A stretch of 64,000 bases of DNA from Gloeomargarita sp. SKYB120 (GTDB lineage Bacteria > Cyanobacteriota > Cyanobacteriia > Gloeomargaritales > Gloeomargaritaceae): the NCBI GenBank assembly GCA_025062155.1, contig JANXAM010000001.1, forward strand, positions 120,294 to 184,293, given 5' to 3'. This document shows, in pieces, positions 1 to 8,648 of this stretch; the first letter of the stretch is position 1; each line of letters begins with the position of its first letter. The position numbers were made by a program, and so were the translations under genes. The notes under the pieces were generated by a model. That model saw only the letters and a list, made by a program, of their open reading frames with translations. It was not told the DNA's origin and ran no database searches.

Positions 1-189
1 GAGGAACAGGCGGCCCAGCAGTGTCACAGGCGACCCCGCCATCAAGAGGGTTCCCCCGAGGGGGGCTGGGTGTTGCAGGACTACGGCGATGTGATTGTAC
101 ATATCTTTCTACCCCGCGAGCGAGCCTTCTACGACCTGGAACGCTTCTGGGCCCATGCCGAACGGCTGGCCTTCGCGCCCGTCGGTTAA
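1..189 (+). CDS. rsfS: Ribosomal silencing factor RsfS, C-terminal part (cut by window edge)
   Basis: Frame 1 is open from the window edge to a TAA at 187-189 and encodes 62 residues. The end of the protein carries the run QDYGDVIVHIF followed by REREFYDLERFW-type residues (here RERAFYDLERFWA), which is the signature of the RsfS/Iojap family. RsfS binds ribosomal protein uL14 and blocks subunit joining when nutrients are short. The N-terminal part and the start lie outside the window. The tRNA-Ser gene follows after 12 bp on the same strand. The assignment rests on this C-terminal motif alone. Confidence 0.8.
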   Translation, partial: EEQAAQQCHRRPRHQEGSPEGGWVLQDYGDVIVHIFLPRERAFYDLERFWAHAERLAFAPVG

Positions 190-201
190 AATAGCCCCCA
201 G

Positions 202-286
202 GGAGAGGTGGCAGAGCGGTTGATTGCACTCGACTTGAAATCGAGCGAGACGCGAGTCTCCGCGGGTTCGAATCCCGCCCTCTCCG
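202..286 (+). tRNA. tRNA-Ser(UGA)
   Basis: A complete type II (long variable arm) tRNA fold can be drawn. The acceptor 5' strand GGAGAGG (202-208) pairs with CCTCTCC (279-285), with discriminator G286. The anticodon stem CTCGA/TCGAG encloses loop CTTGAAA with anticodon TGA at 236-238. The T arm reads GCGGGTTCGAATCCCGC. CCA is not encoded. The last base directly abuts the stop codon of pstA, which is transcribed from the opposite strand (stop at 287-289). Confidence 0.96.
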
Positions 287-1267
287 TTAACGCCGTTGCT
301 GGAACCGCGCCCGCAACACAATGGCCACGCTGTTCATAACCACTAGCAATCCCAACAGGGCAATGATGCCAGCGGCAGCCACCTGGTGAAACTCCTTCTG
401 GGGACGACTCGCCCAGTTGAAGATTTGAATGGGCAAAGCGGTAAAGGGCGTTTGCAGTGCCTGAATAAACGAACCTAATCCCCAGGACACTTTCTCGATA
501 ACCACCTGTCCCTGCTCGTTCACGGCTGTCGTCACCGGCCAGGGGGGTAAAAACGCAATAAACGTCAGCGCCCCCAGGGTAATCAACGGTGCCGTTTCCC
601 CAATCGCCCGCGCCAGCGCCAGGATGGTCCCCGTCAGGATCCCAGGAAACGCCATCGGCAACACGTGATACCAGATCGTTTGCCACATCGTCGCGCCCAC
701 CCCATAGGCAGCTTCTCGAATCTCTCGCGGTACCGCCCGGATAGCCTCGCGCGTTGAAATAATGACAACCGGCAACACCAGCGTCGCCAGCGTTAGCGCC
801 CCTGCCAGCAACGTCCGCCCCTTGGTAATCGGCTCAAGAAGCCGCACGTACAGCTCCAACCCCAACAACCCATAGATGATGGAAGGCACACCCGCTAGGT
901 TGGAGGTATTGATTTCTAACATCCGGTTGTACCAAACATCCCGGTCGGCGTACTCCTCCATATAAATCGCCGCGCCAATCCCCAGGGGAAACGCAAAGAT
1001 GGGGATCAAAAACATTAACCAAATCGAACCTACCAGCGCCGACAGGATACCAGCTTCTGACGGGTCCCGTGAGGGGAACGTGGTCAAAAACTTCCAGTTC
1101 AAATAGGGCAACCCCTGGCTAAACACGTCGTAGAGCAACAGGCCCAAAAAGAATAATCCAAAAATCGTAGCCAGGAAGGCAATGACGGCAAAAACATTCG
1201 TCCAGAGCTTACGCGACTCGTAATTGGACCGGAAATTGCCTTCAATTGGGGGTAGGGTAACGGTCAT
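287..1267 (-). CDS. pstA: Phosphate ABC transporter permease PstA
   Basis: The 326-aa product is an inner-membrane permease of the high-affinity phosphate importer; together with PstC it forms the channel for phosphate delivered by PstS. About six hydrophobic segments are visible. The ABC-permease EAA loop, which contacts the ATPase, is seen as [20 protein letters not shown]. The family-typical MEEYADRD segment is also present. It is the last gene of pstS-pstC-pstA, and its stop touches the 3' end of the convergent tRNA-Ser. No pstB ATPase gene follows, so the ATPase must be encoded elsewhere. Confidence 0.95.
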   Translation of the reverse strand: MTVTLPPIEGNFRSNYESRKLWTNVFAVIAFLATIFGLFFLGLLLYDVFSQGLPYLNWKFLTTFPSRDPSEAGILSALVGSIWLMFLIPIFAFPLGIGAAIYMEEYADRDVWYNRMLEINTSNLAGVPSIIYGLLGLELYVRLLEPITKGRTLLAGALTLATLVLPVVIISTREAIRAVPREIREAAYGVGATMWQTIWYHVLPMAFPGILTGTILALARAIGETAPLITLGALTFIAFLPPWPVTTAVNEQGQVVIEKVSWGLGSFIQALQTPFTALPIQIFNWASRPQKEFHQVAAAGIIALLGLLVVMNSVAIVLRARFQQRR

Positions 1268-1282
1268 CGCTACACCTCAACG

Positions 1283-2233
1283 CTAGTAAATGATGCGATA
1301 CTTGCGCACAAACCAGTCTGCCAAGATATTGAGCACCAGCGTCATCAAAAACAGGATAAAGCCGGCAAAAAAGATGCTGTAGAACGATAGGGTGCCGGTC
1401 GGCGTGTCCCCTAAACTCACCTGCACAATAAACGCCGTAATCGTCATCACCGATTGCAGGGGATTCAGATTCAACGCTGGGTTTTGTCCTGCCGCCAGCG
1501 CCACAATCATGGTCTCCCCCACCGCTCGTGATATAGCCAACAAAAACGCTGAAACAATCCCCGACAGCGCCGACGGAATTACCACACTGAAAATGGTTTC
1601 AAACTTGGTCGCCCCCAAACTGTAGGCTCCCTCGCGCAGCAAATTCGGTACAGCGTAGAGAGCATCTTCGCTTAGGGAGGCCACCAGGGGAATGATCATA
1701 ATGCCCATCACAAACCCGGCGCTTGTGGCGTTCAACCCGGCCACCACCTCCTCGCCATTGGGAATCATCTTTTGCAGCGCCGGCCCAATCACCAACAGCG
1801 CGAAAAAGCCATACACCACTGTCGGCACACCCGCCAGGATCTCCAGCATCGGCTTCAAGACCGCCCGCACCGGCGTCGGCGCATACTCACTCAAAAAAAT
1901 GGCGCTCAGCAATCCCACCGGCAAGGCCACAATCATGGCGATGACCGACGTGATGATGGTCCCCATGATGATGGCAATCACGCCAAAACGCGGCGGTTCA
2001 AACAGAGGGGTCCAGTCAGTTTCGGTGAACAATTGGGTCCAGGAATGCCCCTCTGACGCCAATTTCCGGAAGAATAGGATGCTTTCCAGAACAAGAATCA
2101 GGGTGATGCCCACCGTCACCACAATCGAAAACGAAGCAAAGGCCCAAGTCACTCCTCGCATGATGCGGTTGACCCAGCGGCTCCGCACATGCTGTTGCTC
2201 GTAAGTGGCAAACCCCTGATCAACAAATGTCAT
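1283..2233 (-). CDS. pstC: Phosphate ABC transporter permease PstC
   Basis: The 316-aa protein is the second transmembrane subunit of the Pst importer. An N-terminal hydrophobic helix (about residues 28-55) is followed by the permease core, with the motif FLSEYAP and an EAA loop reading EGAYSLGATKFETIF. It lies between pstS and pstA on the minus strand. The gap to pstA is only 15 bp and that to pstS about 75 bp, so one transcript is likely. Length and order (S-C-A) are as expected for the family. Confidence 0.95.
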   Translation of the reverse strand: MTFVDQGFATYEQQHVRSRWVNRIMRGVTWAFASFSIVVTVGITLILVLESILFFRKLASEGHSWTQLFTETDWTPLFEPPRFGVIAIIMGTIITSVIAMIVALPVGLLSAIFLSEYAPTPVRAVLKPMLEILAGVPTVVYGFFALLVIGPALQKMIPNGEEVVAGLNATSAGFVMGIMIIPLVASLSEDALYAVPNLLREGAYSLGATKFETIFSVVIPSALSGIVSAFLLAISRAVGETMIVALAAGQNPALNLNPLQSVMTITAFIVQVSLGDTPTGTLSFYSIFFAGFILFLMTLVLNILADWFVRKYRIIY

Positions 2234-2308
2234 AGAACGCGACTCCAGTTGGGTTGAAGGAGTTGACTAGGATGCGGGAGGAGGGATGCCCTCCTCCACC
2301 GACACAAA

Positions 2309-3322
2309 CTAGTTCACCCGTTCTAGCTTCAGCAGCTCGTCAATGGTCAAGCCCACCCGGCTTTCCCCACCAAACACGGTGCCTGTGCGGTTGCGCCGAA
2401 TGGTGTCCAGGTTAGCGGCATAAGCCCGACTGGGCAAGGGAATGTAACCCGTCTTGGGAATTAGCTTAGTCCCATTGCGCATGTAGAACTCCACAAACTC
2501 CCGCACCTCAGGCCGCCGGATAGATTCGGCATTCACATAGATGAAGATAGGCCGCGACAGGGGGTTGTAAGAGCCATCTTCCACTGCCTTCCGGCTCGGC
2601 ATAACCGCTTTCCCTTGGGAATTAACGATGGGCACCGCTCTCAGGCGCTTGGCATTTTCTTCGTAGTAGGCAAACCCAAAGTAGCCCAACGCGTTCACGT
2701 CAGTGGCCACCCCTTGCACCAGCACGTTGTCATCTTCACTGGCCGTGTAGTCGCTCCGGCTTTGCTTGGCCTTGCCCATGATCGCTTCCGTGAAGTAGTC
2801 GAACGTCCCCGAGTCGGTGCCAGGTCCAAACAGCCGCAGCGGTCGGTTGGGGAAACTCGGGTCAATCTGATTCCAGCTCTTGATCTTCCCCTGAGCCGCC
2901 GGCTCCCACATGGTCCGCAGCTGCTGTACCGTCAACTGCTTGACCCAGTTGTTCTTAGGATTGACCACCACCGTCAAGGCGTCAAAGGCCACCGGTAGCT
3001 CAATATAGGAGATGTTCTTGGCTCGGCAGGCTTCCATTTCCCGCTTGGAAATAGGCCGCGATGCGTTGGAAATGTCCGTCTCACCGTTGCAGAACTTCTT
3101 GAAGCCACCACCAGTTCCAGAAACGCCCACCGTCACCTGCACTTGACCCCGCTTCACCTTTTGAAATTCTTCCGCCATCGCCTCTGTGATGGGGAATACT
3201 GTGCTGGAACCGTCCGCTTTAATAACTGGCCGCGTTTGGGCTGCGACGTGGGTCACTCCGGCCAAACTCGCTGTCAACGTCGCCGCCGTCGTCAGGGCCC
3301 ACAGCTTTGTCGTTGTTTTCAT
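2309..3322 (-). CDS. pstS: Phosphate-binding protein PstS
   Basis: This is the periplasmic phosphate-binding subunit, about 337 aa. It has a Sec signal peptide (residues 1-28, cleavage near VAA-QT). The phosphate-binding motif [10 protein letters not shown] follows at about 37-46, and a second ligand loop reads [12 protein letters not shown]. Two in-frame ATGs exist, at 3331 and 3322. I chose 3322 because the Shine-Dalgarno GGGAGG then sits about 8 nt upstream, whereas it touches the ATG at 3331. Regulation is probably by phosphate limitation through the upstream promoter and Pho-box-like repeats. Confidence 0.93.
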   Translation of the reverse strand: MKTTTKLWALTTAATLTASLAGVTHVAAQTRPVIKADGSSTVFPITEAMAEEFQKVKRGQVQVTVGVSGTGGGFKKFCNGETDISNASRPISKREMEACRAKNISYIELPVAFDALTVVVNPKNNWVKQLTVQQLRTMWEPAAQGKIKSWNQIDPSFPNRPLRLFGPGTDSGTFDYFTEAIMGKAKQSRSDYTASEDDNVLVQGVATDVNALGYFGFAYYEENAKRLRAVPIVNSQGKAVMPSRKAVEDGSYNPLSRPIFIYVNAESIRRPEVREFVEFYMRNGTKLIPKTGYIPLPSRAYAANLDTIRRNRTGTVFGGESRVGLTIDELLKLERVN

Positions 3323-3378
3323 ATAGTTCATCCCTCCCTTGGGTAGGAGCTACATACTACGGGCTTGTATCCCTCCTT

Positions 3379-3407
3379 TATTGTTTCAAAAAAATCCCCT
3401 CTGTCAA
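3379..3407 (-). promoter_or_regulatory. pstS promoter (-35 TTGACA, -10 ACAATA)
   Basis: On the minus strand a perfect -35 TTGACA (3407-3402) is separated by 17 bp from ACAATA (3384-3379). It points at pstS, with a leader of roughly 45-50 nt. A consensus -35 box is unusual for strongly Pho-activated genes, so some basal expression is expected. This is a sequence-only prediction. Confidence 0.6.
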
Positions 3408-3430
3408 GGCAAAATCCTTCTCTTGGCCAT

Positions 3431-3461
3431 CTTTTAATCAGTTCTTAACCGTTCCTTAAAT
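3431..3461. promoter_or_regulatory. Pho-box-like array upstream of pstS (three 11-bp units)
   Basis: Three TTAA cores start at 3434, 3445 and 3456, exactly 11 bp apart, within TTTTAATC, TCTTAACC and CCTTAAAT on the plus strand. The cyanobacterial SphR/PhoB-type Pho box is described as repeats of about 8 bp (CTTAACCT-like) with 3-bp gaps, which this matches. The array ends about 25 bp upstream of the pstS -35 box. The C-rich strand faces away from pstS, opposite to the usual orientation, which lowers confidence. Confidence 0.55.
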
Positions 3462-3464
3462 TGG

Positions 3465-3728
3465 CTAGTTCCGGCCCGGGATGGGGTTGAGACAGGTGGG
3501 TGATTCGGCCTGGTGGATGGACCAGCGGTATTCAACGGTGAAGCCAGCGCGGCGGCATTCTTCCTCAAGGCACTCCTGTTGAACGCTGGCCTTGCGCAGG
3601 GTAGCCAGTAGGTCATGGAGTTGTTGGCGGTGGCCGGGATAATGGTCTAAGGCCCGAAGAGTGTGGCGTTCCAAAAGCTGCATCAGTAGCTCGTAGTGGA
3701 TGGGTGCGGGCAGGATGACAGATTTCAT
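3465..3728 (-). CDS. Small conserved cyanobacterial protein (DUF5340-like)
   Basis: The 87-aa product begins MKSVILPAPIHYELLMQLLE, followed by a helical, charged middle and a proline-rich tail. The N-terminal IHYELL.QLLERHT region resembles a small cyanobacteria-restricted family that I recall as DUF5340; I cannot confirm this by search. Function is unknown. It is divergent from the DUF3143 gene and lies just upstream of the pstS regulatory region in the same direction, so readthrough into pst is possible. No signal peptide or membrane segment is visible. Confidence 0.6.
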   Translation of the reverse strand: MKSVILPAPIHYELLMQLLERHTLRALDHYPGHRQQLHDLLATLRKASVQQECLEEECRRAGFTVEYRWSIHQAESPTCLNPIPGRN

Positions 3729-3813
3729 AGGATGCGTACAAAACCGTATCTCTCATTTTAGTGGCTTTGATGCCTGGGTTAGAATAGGAGTGCCGTGGCT
3801 GGAGCGTCGGTTC

Positions 3814-4086
3814 ATGGGCCGCTGGCCGAGTCCTGATACGCCGCTTTACAACCATTCGCTGACGGCGATTGAGGAGTGGTTGAGAGCGTTGGGCGCCCAG
3901 CAGGATGAGCAGGAGCGCCACCGCTGGTTCTTGCAACAGAGGGACTGGCAAGCGGAACTGTCTCTAGAAATTGAAGAGCTAAGGGTGCGCTATCGCGGGG
4001 CGGCGGGGGGGCGTGACGTGGTGCGGCATTTTCGCTATTCCCTGAGCCGCCAAGAAGTTGAGACAGGGATTCTCCAGGGGCCTTAG
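3814..4086 (+). CDS. DUF3143 family protein
   Basis: The product is about 90 aa from the ATG at 3814, beginning [20 protein letters not shown]. It carries the features of the cyanobacterial DUF3143 family: [10 protein letters not shown] at the N terminus, an ELRVRY strand in the middle, and [13 protein letters not shown] near the end. The open frame extends upstream to 3700, but that segment (MGAGRMTDF...) is not family-like and overlaps the divergent gene. The function of the family is unknown. It lies 53 bp before ndhB on the same strand. Confidence 0.75.
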   Translation: MGRWPSPDTPLYNHSLTAIEEWLRALGAQQDEQERHRWFLQQRDWQAELSLEIEELRVRYRGAAGGRDVVRHFRYSLSRQEVETGILQGP

Positions 4087-4139
4087 CCAACAGCGTTGAA
4101 TTCCATTACCCTAAAAGGAAGTGGCCCCGGAGGACGGTT

Positions 4140-5669
4140 ATGGAAGTGATGTCGTTGGCAGCCCTCAACACGGTGACGATTGTCCCCGAGCTAGTGGTAG
4201 TGGTGACGTTGACGCTGGTTCTCCTGGCGGATTTGGTCAGCGGACGCCAAGCTTACCGTTGGACGCCGTATCTGGCGGTCGCGGGACTGCTAGGGGCAGT
4301 GGCAGCCTTGGGCTGGCAGTGGTCGTTGCCCGAGACGACGGGTTTTGCCGGTAGTTTCCAGGCTGACCGAGTCGGCATCCTTTTTCGGGGGATGATCGCC
4401 CTGTCCGGCGCCATTGGGGTGCTGATTGCGATTCGCTATGTCGAGGAAGTGGGCAGCGCCCTAGGGGAATATATCACCATCCTGCTGGTGGCAACGGTGG
4501 GCGGGATGTTCCTGGCGGGAGCGGACGAGCTGGTGATGGTGTTTGTGTCCCTGGAGACCCTGGGGTTAGCGTCTTACCTGCTGGCGGGGTACATGAAGCG
4601 GGACGTGCGCTCGAATGAGGCGGCGCTAAAGTACTTGCTCATCGGGGCAACTAGCTCGGCGATTTTTCTGTACGGCCTGTCGCTGCTCTACGGCCTGTCA
4701 GGGGGAGAAACCCAGCTAGGTGCTATTGCGCGGCAATTGGTGCGCCAGGACCTCGGGCAATCGCTAGGTGTCCTGGTGGCGCTGGTATTGGTCATCGCAG
4801 GGGTTGCTTTTAAGTTGTCCGCAGTGCCATTTCACCAGTGGACGCCGGATGTGTACGAGGGGTCGCCGACGCCGGTGGTGGCGTTTTTATCGGTGGGGTC
4901 CAAGGCGGCGGGCTTTGCCCTGGCCATCCGGTTACTGGTGACGGCGTTTCCCGAGGCCACACCCCAGTGGCGGTTTGTGTTCGAGGCGCTGGCAATCCTG
5001 AGCATGGTGCTGGGGAATGTGGTGGCGTTGACGCAAACGAGTCTCAAGCGCCTGCTGGCCTATTCCTCCATCGGACAGGCGGGTTTTCTCATGATCGGGC
5101 TGGCGATTGCCACGCCTGAGGGGTACGCCAGCATCCTGTTCTACACCTTCATTTATCTGTTCACAAACCTGGGGGCGTTCGCCTGCGTGATCCTGTTTAG
5201 CCTGCGAGCGGGAACGGATGAAATCAATGAGTACGCTGGGTTGTACCAAAAAGACCCCCTGTTGACCCTAGGATTGAGCCTATGCCTGCTCTCTTTGGGC
5301 GGGATTCCTCCCCTGTCGGGCTTTTTCGGCAAGCTGTATATCTTCTGGGCGGGCTGGCAAGCGGGGGCCTATACCCTGGTGTTTGTTGGGCTGGTGACCA
5401 GCGTGATCTCCATTTACTACTACATTCGCGTGGTGCGGATGGCGGTGGTGAAAGAGCCCCAAGAGATGTCCCTGGCGGTGCAGAACTATCCGGCGATTAC
5501 CTGGAACTATCCTGGTTTGCCGGAGCTGCGGGCGACGCTGGTGACCTGTGTGGTGGTGACGGCGGTGGCGGGACTTCTGGCCAATCCCCTGCTGACGGTC
5601 GCCAACCAGGCGGTGAACACGACACCCTTTTTACAACCGGCGCTTGCCCAGCGCATTGCTCAGGGGTAG
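4140..5669 (+). CDS. ndhB: NAD(P)H-quinone oxidoreductase subunit 2 (NdhB)
   Basis: NdhB is a core antiporter-like membrane subunit of the NDH-1 complex in the thylakoid membrane, working in respiration, cyclic electron flow and CO2 uptake. The 509-aa length fits the family and about 14 hydrophobic segments are visible. Typical conserved stretches include [36 protein letters not shown] and [20 protein letters not shown] lies about 8 nt upstream of the ATG at 4140; a second ATG at 4149 is possible. The last 10 bp overlap the convergent NlpC/P60 gene. Confidence 0.96.
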   Translation: MEVMSLAALNTVTIVPELVVVVTLTLVLLADLVSGRQAYRWTPYLAVAGLLGAVAALGWQWSLPETTGFAGSFQADRVGILFRGMIALSGAIGVLIAIRYVEEVGSALGEYITILLVATVGGMFLAGADELVMVFVSLETLGLASYLLAGYMKRDVRSNEAALKYLLIGATSSAIFLYGLSLLYGLSGGETQLGAIARQLVRQDLGQSLGVLVALVLVIAGVAFKLSAVPFHQWTPDVYEGSPTPVVAFLSVGSKAAGFALAIRLLVTAFPEATPQWRFVFEALAILSMVLGNVVALTQTSLKRLLAYSSIGQAGFLMIGLAIATPEGYASILFYTFIYLFTNLGAFACVILFSLRAGTDEINEYAGLYQKDPLLTLGLSLCLLSLGGIPPLSGFFGKLYIFWAGWQAGAYTLVFVGLVTSVISIYYYIRVVRMAVVKEPQEMSLAVQNYPAITWNYPGLPELRATLVTCVVVTAVAGLLANPLLTVANQAVNTTPFLQPALAQRIAQG

Positions 5670-6328
5670 CGGGTTTTGGGTTGGTAGGAGGCGATAACGC
5701 GCCCCGCCCCACGCCACTGCCGACGATAGGTTTCGCCAATGGGTCCCCGGTCAGGTCCCAGGGAATCCACGCCAATGCCGTTGCGGCCCTGGTCGGGACC
5801 TGAACAGTGGATGTACTGCTGCTGGCCGAGATAAATCCCTACATGGGTGGCCCGCTCCGCCGTTCCGAAAAACACCAAGTCTCCCGGCGCGAGGGCTTCA
5901 GCGGGGATCGGCTGGATGAAGGCCTCCTGCTGGTAGGCATCGCGGGGAAGCCAGATGCCCGCCTGGGCAAAAGCCGTCTGCACCAGACCGGAGCAGTCGA
6001 AATCTGGTCCGACCGTGCCGCCCCAGCGATAGACATGGGGTTGTCCCATCGCCTGCACCGCAAAGGCAATCACTAGGGGAAGTCGCGGCACAATAGCGGC
6101 GCGGTTGAGTTGCGGTGGGTCATAGGGTTCGGGGGTGACCAGGACCTGGTCCCAGTCCGCCACGTCCAGCCAGCCCACGTAATCATCCTCCGCCAGCGTC
6201 ACCCGCAACCGCTCGCCTTGGCGTTCTCCCGGATAGAGCCATCGCCCCGCTTGCGCCTGGGTGGCCAACCGGTCACCGGTGGGTGCGTCGTAGAGATTGA
6301 GCGCCCTACGGCACCGGTAGTAGGGCAT
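5660..6328 (-). CDS. NlpC/P60 cell-wall peptidase with N-terminal SH3-like domain
   Basis: This 222-aa protein has an N-terminal bacterial SH3-like domain (about residues 1-65) and a C-terminal NlpC/P60 cysteine peptidase domain (about 85-215). The catalytic residues are C112 in [10 protein letters not shown]162 in ATHVGIYLG and H174 in YIHCSG. It resembles the cyanobacterial peptidoglycan endopeptidases that cut between gamma-D-Glu and the diamino acid. No signal peptide is seen at this start, as in the family. Its start overlaps the end of the 41-aa basic gene upstream, which suggests translational coupling. Confidence 0.88.
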   Translation of the reverse strand: MPYYRCRRALNLYDAPTGDRLATQAQAGRWLYPGERQGERLRVTLAEDDYVGWLDVADWDQVLVTPEPYDPPQLNRAAIVPRLPLVIAFAVQAMGQPHVYRWGGTVGPDFDCSGLVQTAFAQAGIWLPRDAYQQEAFIQPIPAEALAPGDLVFFGTAERATHVGIYLGQQQYIHCSGPDQGRNGIGVDSLGPDRGPIGETYRRQWRGAGRVIASYQPKTRYP

Positions 6329-6431
6329 GACCTATTCCCTTCGTTCTGGCTCCGGTTCTACGGCTAAATTTGCGGGCATAGGCCCGATTCCGCAACGCTT
6401 TTTCCTTCTTGGGATTTCGGCGTTTTGCCAC
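6306..6431 (-). CDS. Small basic protein (41 aa), GTG start
   Basis: A short frame runs from a GTG at 6431 to a TAG at 6308-6306. The product starts (M)AKRRNPKKEKALRNRAYAR and is extremely basic. I recall small cyanobacterial proteins with a similar N terminus (lysine/arginine-rich, KKEKALRN.AYARKF), but I do not know their function. It lies 12 bp behind the RRM gene and overlaps the NlpC/P60 start by 23 bp, giving a three-gene minus-strand transcript. An RNA- or ribosome-associated role would fit both the charge and the RRM neighbour. The C terminus (HALLPVP) comes from the overlap and may not be conserved. Confidence 0.55.
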   Translation of the reverse strand: MAKRRNPKKEKALRNRAYARKFSRRTGARTKGIGHALLPVP

Positions 6432-6443
6432 AAAAACACCCCA

Positions 6444-6719
6444 CTAGACCCGTGAGCGGCGGCCATCCCGACGGTTGTCCTTGGGACGGGCCTTGTTGAC
6501 CCGCAACTGCCGCCCCATCCATTCGGCACCATCGAGTTCGCTGATGGCCCGGTCCTCCTGCTCGTCGGCTTGCATTTCCACAAAGGCAAACCCCCGCATC
6601 CGACCCGTTTCCCGGTCCATCGGCAAAACGACGCTCTTGACATCGCCGTACTCAGCAAAGACGTCGCGCAGGTCCTCCTTGGTGACCCGATAGTTCAAAT
6701 TACCCACATAAATGGTCAT
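6444..6719 (-). CDS. RNA-binding protein with a single RRM (Rbp family)
   Basis: The 91-aa product is a single RNA-recognition motif, with RNP2 (IYVGNL, residues 3-8) and RNP1 (RGFAFVEM, residues 42-49), followed by a short arginine-rich tail. Cyanobacterial Rbp proteins of this size bind mRNAs; some are cold-induced and some help to localise mRNA near thylakoids. The tail here is very short and lacks the glycine-rich stretch of the cold-induced type. Which Rbp orthologue it is cannot be decided from sequence alone. Confidence 0.93.
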   Translation of the reverse strand: MTIYVGNLNYRVTKEDLRDVFAEYGDVKSVVLPMDRETGRMRGFAFVEMQADEQEDRAISELDGAEWMGRQLRVNKARPKDNRRDGRRSRV

Positions 6720-6867
6720 AGCTATGCCTCAGCAAAATTGTCAATGACCGCGCCGTCGGTTACGGAAAATTTCTTCTAGCCGAATTGAACCGAGAAGACT
6801 CCTGACCCAAAACGACCGCAGCACCCCTTTATGATAACTTACCTGTAGGGAATCGGCTAGGGGCGTG

Positions 6868-7356
6868 ATGGGGTTAGCCGCGCTGGGCCAGATTTTGCAG
6901 CGGTTAGAGGGGGGGCCGACCTGGGAACGCTGGCGCCAGTGGCAAGCCTTGGTGCATCTGTGGGCGGAGGTGGTGGGACCTACTATTCAGCAGCAAACGG
7001 AACCGCTTTACATCCGGCAAGCAGTGTTGTACGTGGCGACCCGCTCGCCGGTCTGGGCGCAAAACCTGGCCTTTGAACGCCAGCGGTTGCTCCAGCGATT
7101 GAACGCTCTGTTACCCCAGCCCTTGCAGGATATCCGGTTTCGGCCCCTGCTGACGCCGCAGGGTCAACCACCCGCCGGTCGTATCTTTCGCGGTGGCACC
7201 CGTACCCTGGCGTCCCCCTGCGCGCCGACGCCAGCCTATCGGCGGCCGCCCATCTGTTCCCGCTGTCAGCGGCCAGCGCCCTTGGTGGAACTCGACCGCT
7301 GGGGGATATGTAGCCTATGCCGGGCGGCGGAATTGGCGCCTGAAAGGTTACACTAG
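6868..7356 (+). CDS. DUF721 (DciA-like) protein with C-terminal zinc ribbon
   Basis: The 162-aa product has an N-terminal DUF721 domain (about residues 1-95; the motif is W..VVG..I.QQT followed by a strand reading LYVATRSPVWAQNL). It ends in a putative zinc ribbon with CSRC and CSLC pairs. DUF721 proteins include DciA, the loader or operator of the replicative helicase DnaB in many bacteria, so a replication role is likely by family. An ATG at 6868 follows GGGG; a GTG at 6865 is an alternative. TATGAT at 6830-6835 could be its -10 box. It lies just upstream of clpR. Confidence 0.75.
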   Translation: MGLAALGQILQRLEGGPTWERWRQWQALVHLWAEVVGPTIQQQTEPLYIRQAVLYVATRSPVWAQNLAFERQRLLQRLNALLPQPLQDIRFRPLLTPQGQPPAGRIFRGGTRTLASPCAPTPAYRRPPICSRCQRPAPLVELDRWGICSLCRAAELAPERLH

Positions 7357-7377
7357 GAGGGGTCTGGGAGAAGGGCT

Positions 7378-8025
7378 ATGGTTCAATCACCCTACTACGG
7401 CGATTACTACTACCGCACACCGCCGCCGGATTTGCCATCGCTGTTGCTGAAGGAGCGGATCATCTACCTGGGGATGCCCATCGTCTATCAGGTCACTGAG
7501 CTGATCATCGCCCAGTTGCTCTACCTGCAGTACGAAGACCCGGAAAAGCCGATTTACTTTTACATCAACTCGACTGGAACGTCTCGGTTTGACGGCGAGC
7601 CAGTGGCCTGGGAAACCGAGGGCTTTGCTATTTGCGACACGATGGCCTACATCAAACCGCCGGTGCATACCATCTGTATCGGCGTGGCGATGGGGATGGC
7701 GGCAGTGCTGTTGTCGGCGGGCACCAAAGGTCATCGGGCCAGCTTGCCCAATGCCTCGATCATCTTGCGCCAGAGTCGGAGTTACACGCGGGGCCAGGCA
7801 TCGGACATCCAAATCCAGGCGCGGGAAGTGTTGCACAACCGCGAGGTGATGATAGACATCCTGGCGGCCAACACGGGACAACCGCGGGACAAAATCGCCA
7901 AGGACATGAGCCGCACCTTTTACCTGACCCCCTACCAGGCCAAGGAGTACGGGTTGATTGACCGGATTTTGGAGCCGACCCGCAAACTGCCGCCGGCGCT
8001 GACCCAAGCCCTGTCCAAGTCCTAG
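7378..8025 (+). CDS. clpR: ClpR, inactive ClpP-like subunit
   Basis: This 215-aa ClpP-family protein has lost the active site. The catalytic serine position is Gly106 (GVAMGMAAV instead of GLAASMGAF) and the histidine position is Arg131 (SIILRQ). It also carries the extra loop around [16 protein letters not shown] found in cyanobacterial ClpR. In cyanobacteria ClpR joins ClpP3 in a mixed heptameric ring of the ATP-dependent Clp protease. It is followed after 22 bp by clpP3, the conserved gene order. Residues 1-20 are tyrosine- and proline-rich, as usual for ClpR. Confidence 0.9.
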   Translation: MVQSPYYGDYYYRTPPPDLPSLLLKERIIYLGMPIVYQVTELIIAQLLYLQYEDPEKPIYFYINSTGTSRFDGEPVAWETEGFAICDTMAYIKPPVHTICIGVAMGMAAVLLSAGTKGHRASLPNASIILRQSRSYTRGQASDIQIQAREVLHNREVMIDILAANTGQPRDKIAKDMSRTFYLTPYQAKEYGLIDRILEPTRKLPPALTQALSKS

Positions 8026-8047
8026 GTTGCGTGGAGGAAGGTCACCT

Positions 8048-8644
8048 ATGCCGCTGGGTATCCCGAAAGTTCCCTACCGTCTCCCCGGTGAACCCTACAC
8101 CCAATGGATTGACATCTACAACCGGCTCTACCGAGAACGGATTATTTTTCTGGGGCAAGAAATTGACGACGAAATTGCCAACCAAATTGTGGCGGTGATG
8201 CTGTACCTGGACTCGGAGGACCCAGGCAAGGATATTTATCTGTACATCAATTCCCCAGGGGGTTCGGTCCACGCAGGGCTGGCGATTTACGACACGATGC
8301 AGCACGTGAAATCGGATGTGGTGACGATTTGCGTTGGGCTGGCAGCCTCGATGGGCGCGTTTTTGCTGGCGGCGGGCACCAAGGGGAAACGGCTGGCGCT
8401 GCCCCACTCGCGGATTATGATTCACCAGGTGTCCAGCGGCGCGCGGGGCCAGGCCTCGGACATCGAAATCGAGGCCAAGGAGGTGCTGCGCATTGACCAC
8501 CAGCTCAACCTGCTCCTGTCGCATCACACAGGGCAACCCCTCGAGAAGGTGCAGCAGGACCAGAAACGGGACTTTTACATGTCCGCCCAGGAGGCCCTGG
8601 CTTACGGGATTGTGGACAAGGTGATTGAAGGGAAAGCGCCCTAG
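8048..8644 (+). CDS. clpP: ATP-dependent Clp protease proteolytic subunit (ClpP3-type)
   Basis: The 198-aa product is an active serine peptidase, with Ser101 in GLAASMGAF, His126 in RIMIHQVS and Asp175. It forms the proteolytic core together with ClpR. I took the ATG at 8048 because AGGAAGG precedes it by about 6 nt and the frame then begins [11 protein letters not shown]; a TTG at 8027 would add only seven residues. The partnership with the adjacent clpR argues for the ClpP3 paralogue. The next gene starts 4 bp after its stop. Confidence 0.93.
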   Translation: MPLGIPKVPYRLPGEPYTQWIDIYNRLYRERIIFLGQEIDDEIANQIVAVMLYLDSEDPGKDIYLYINSPGGSVHAGLAIYDTMQHVKSDVVTICVGLAASMGAFLLAAGTKGKRLALPHSRIMIHQVSSGARGQASDIEIEAKEVLRIDHQLNLLLSHHTGQPLEKVQQDQKRDFYMSAQEALAYGIVDKVIEGKAP

Positions 8645-8648
8645 CCGC

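Noticed and set aside
7378..8025. clpR considered a mutated, non-functional clpP
   Set aside because: The missing Ser/His and the extra loop are the defining features of ClpR, and the gene order with clpP3 is conserved.
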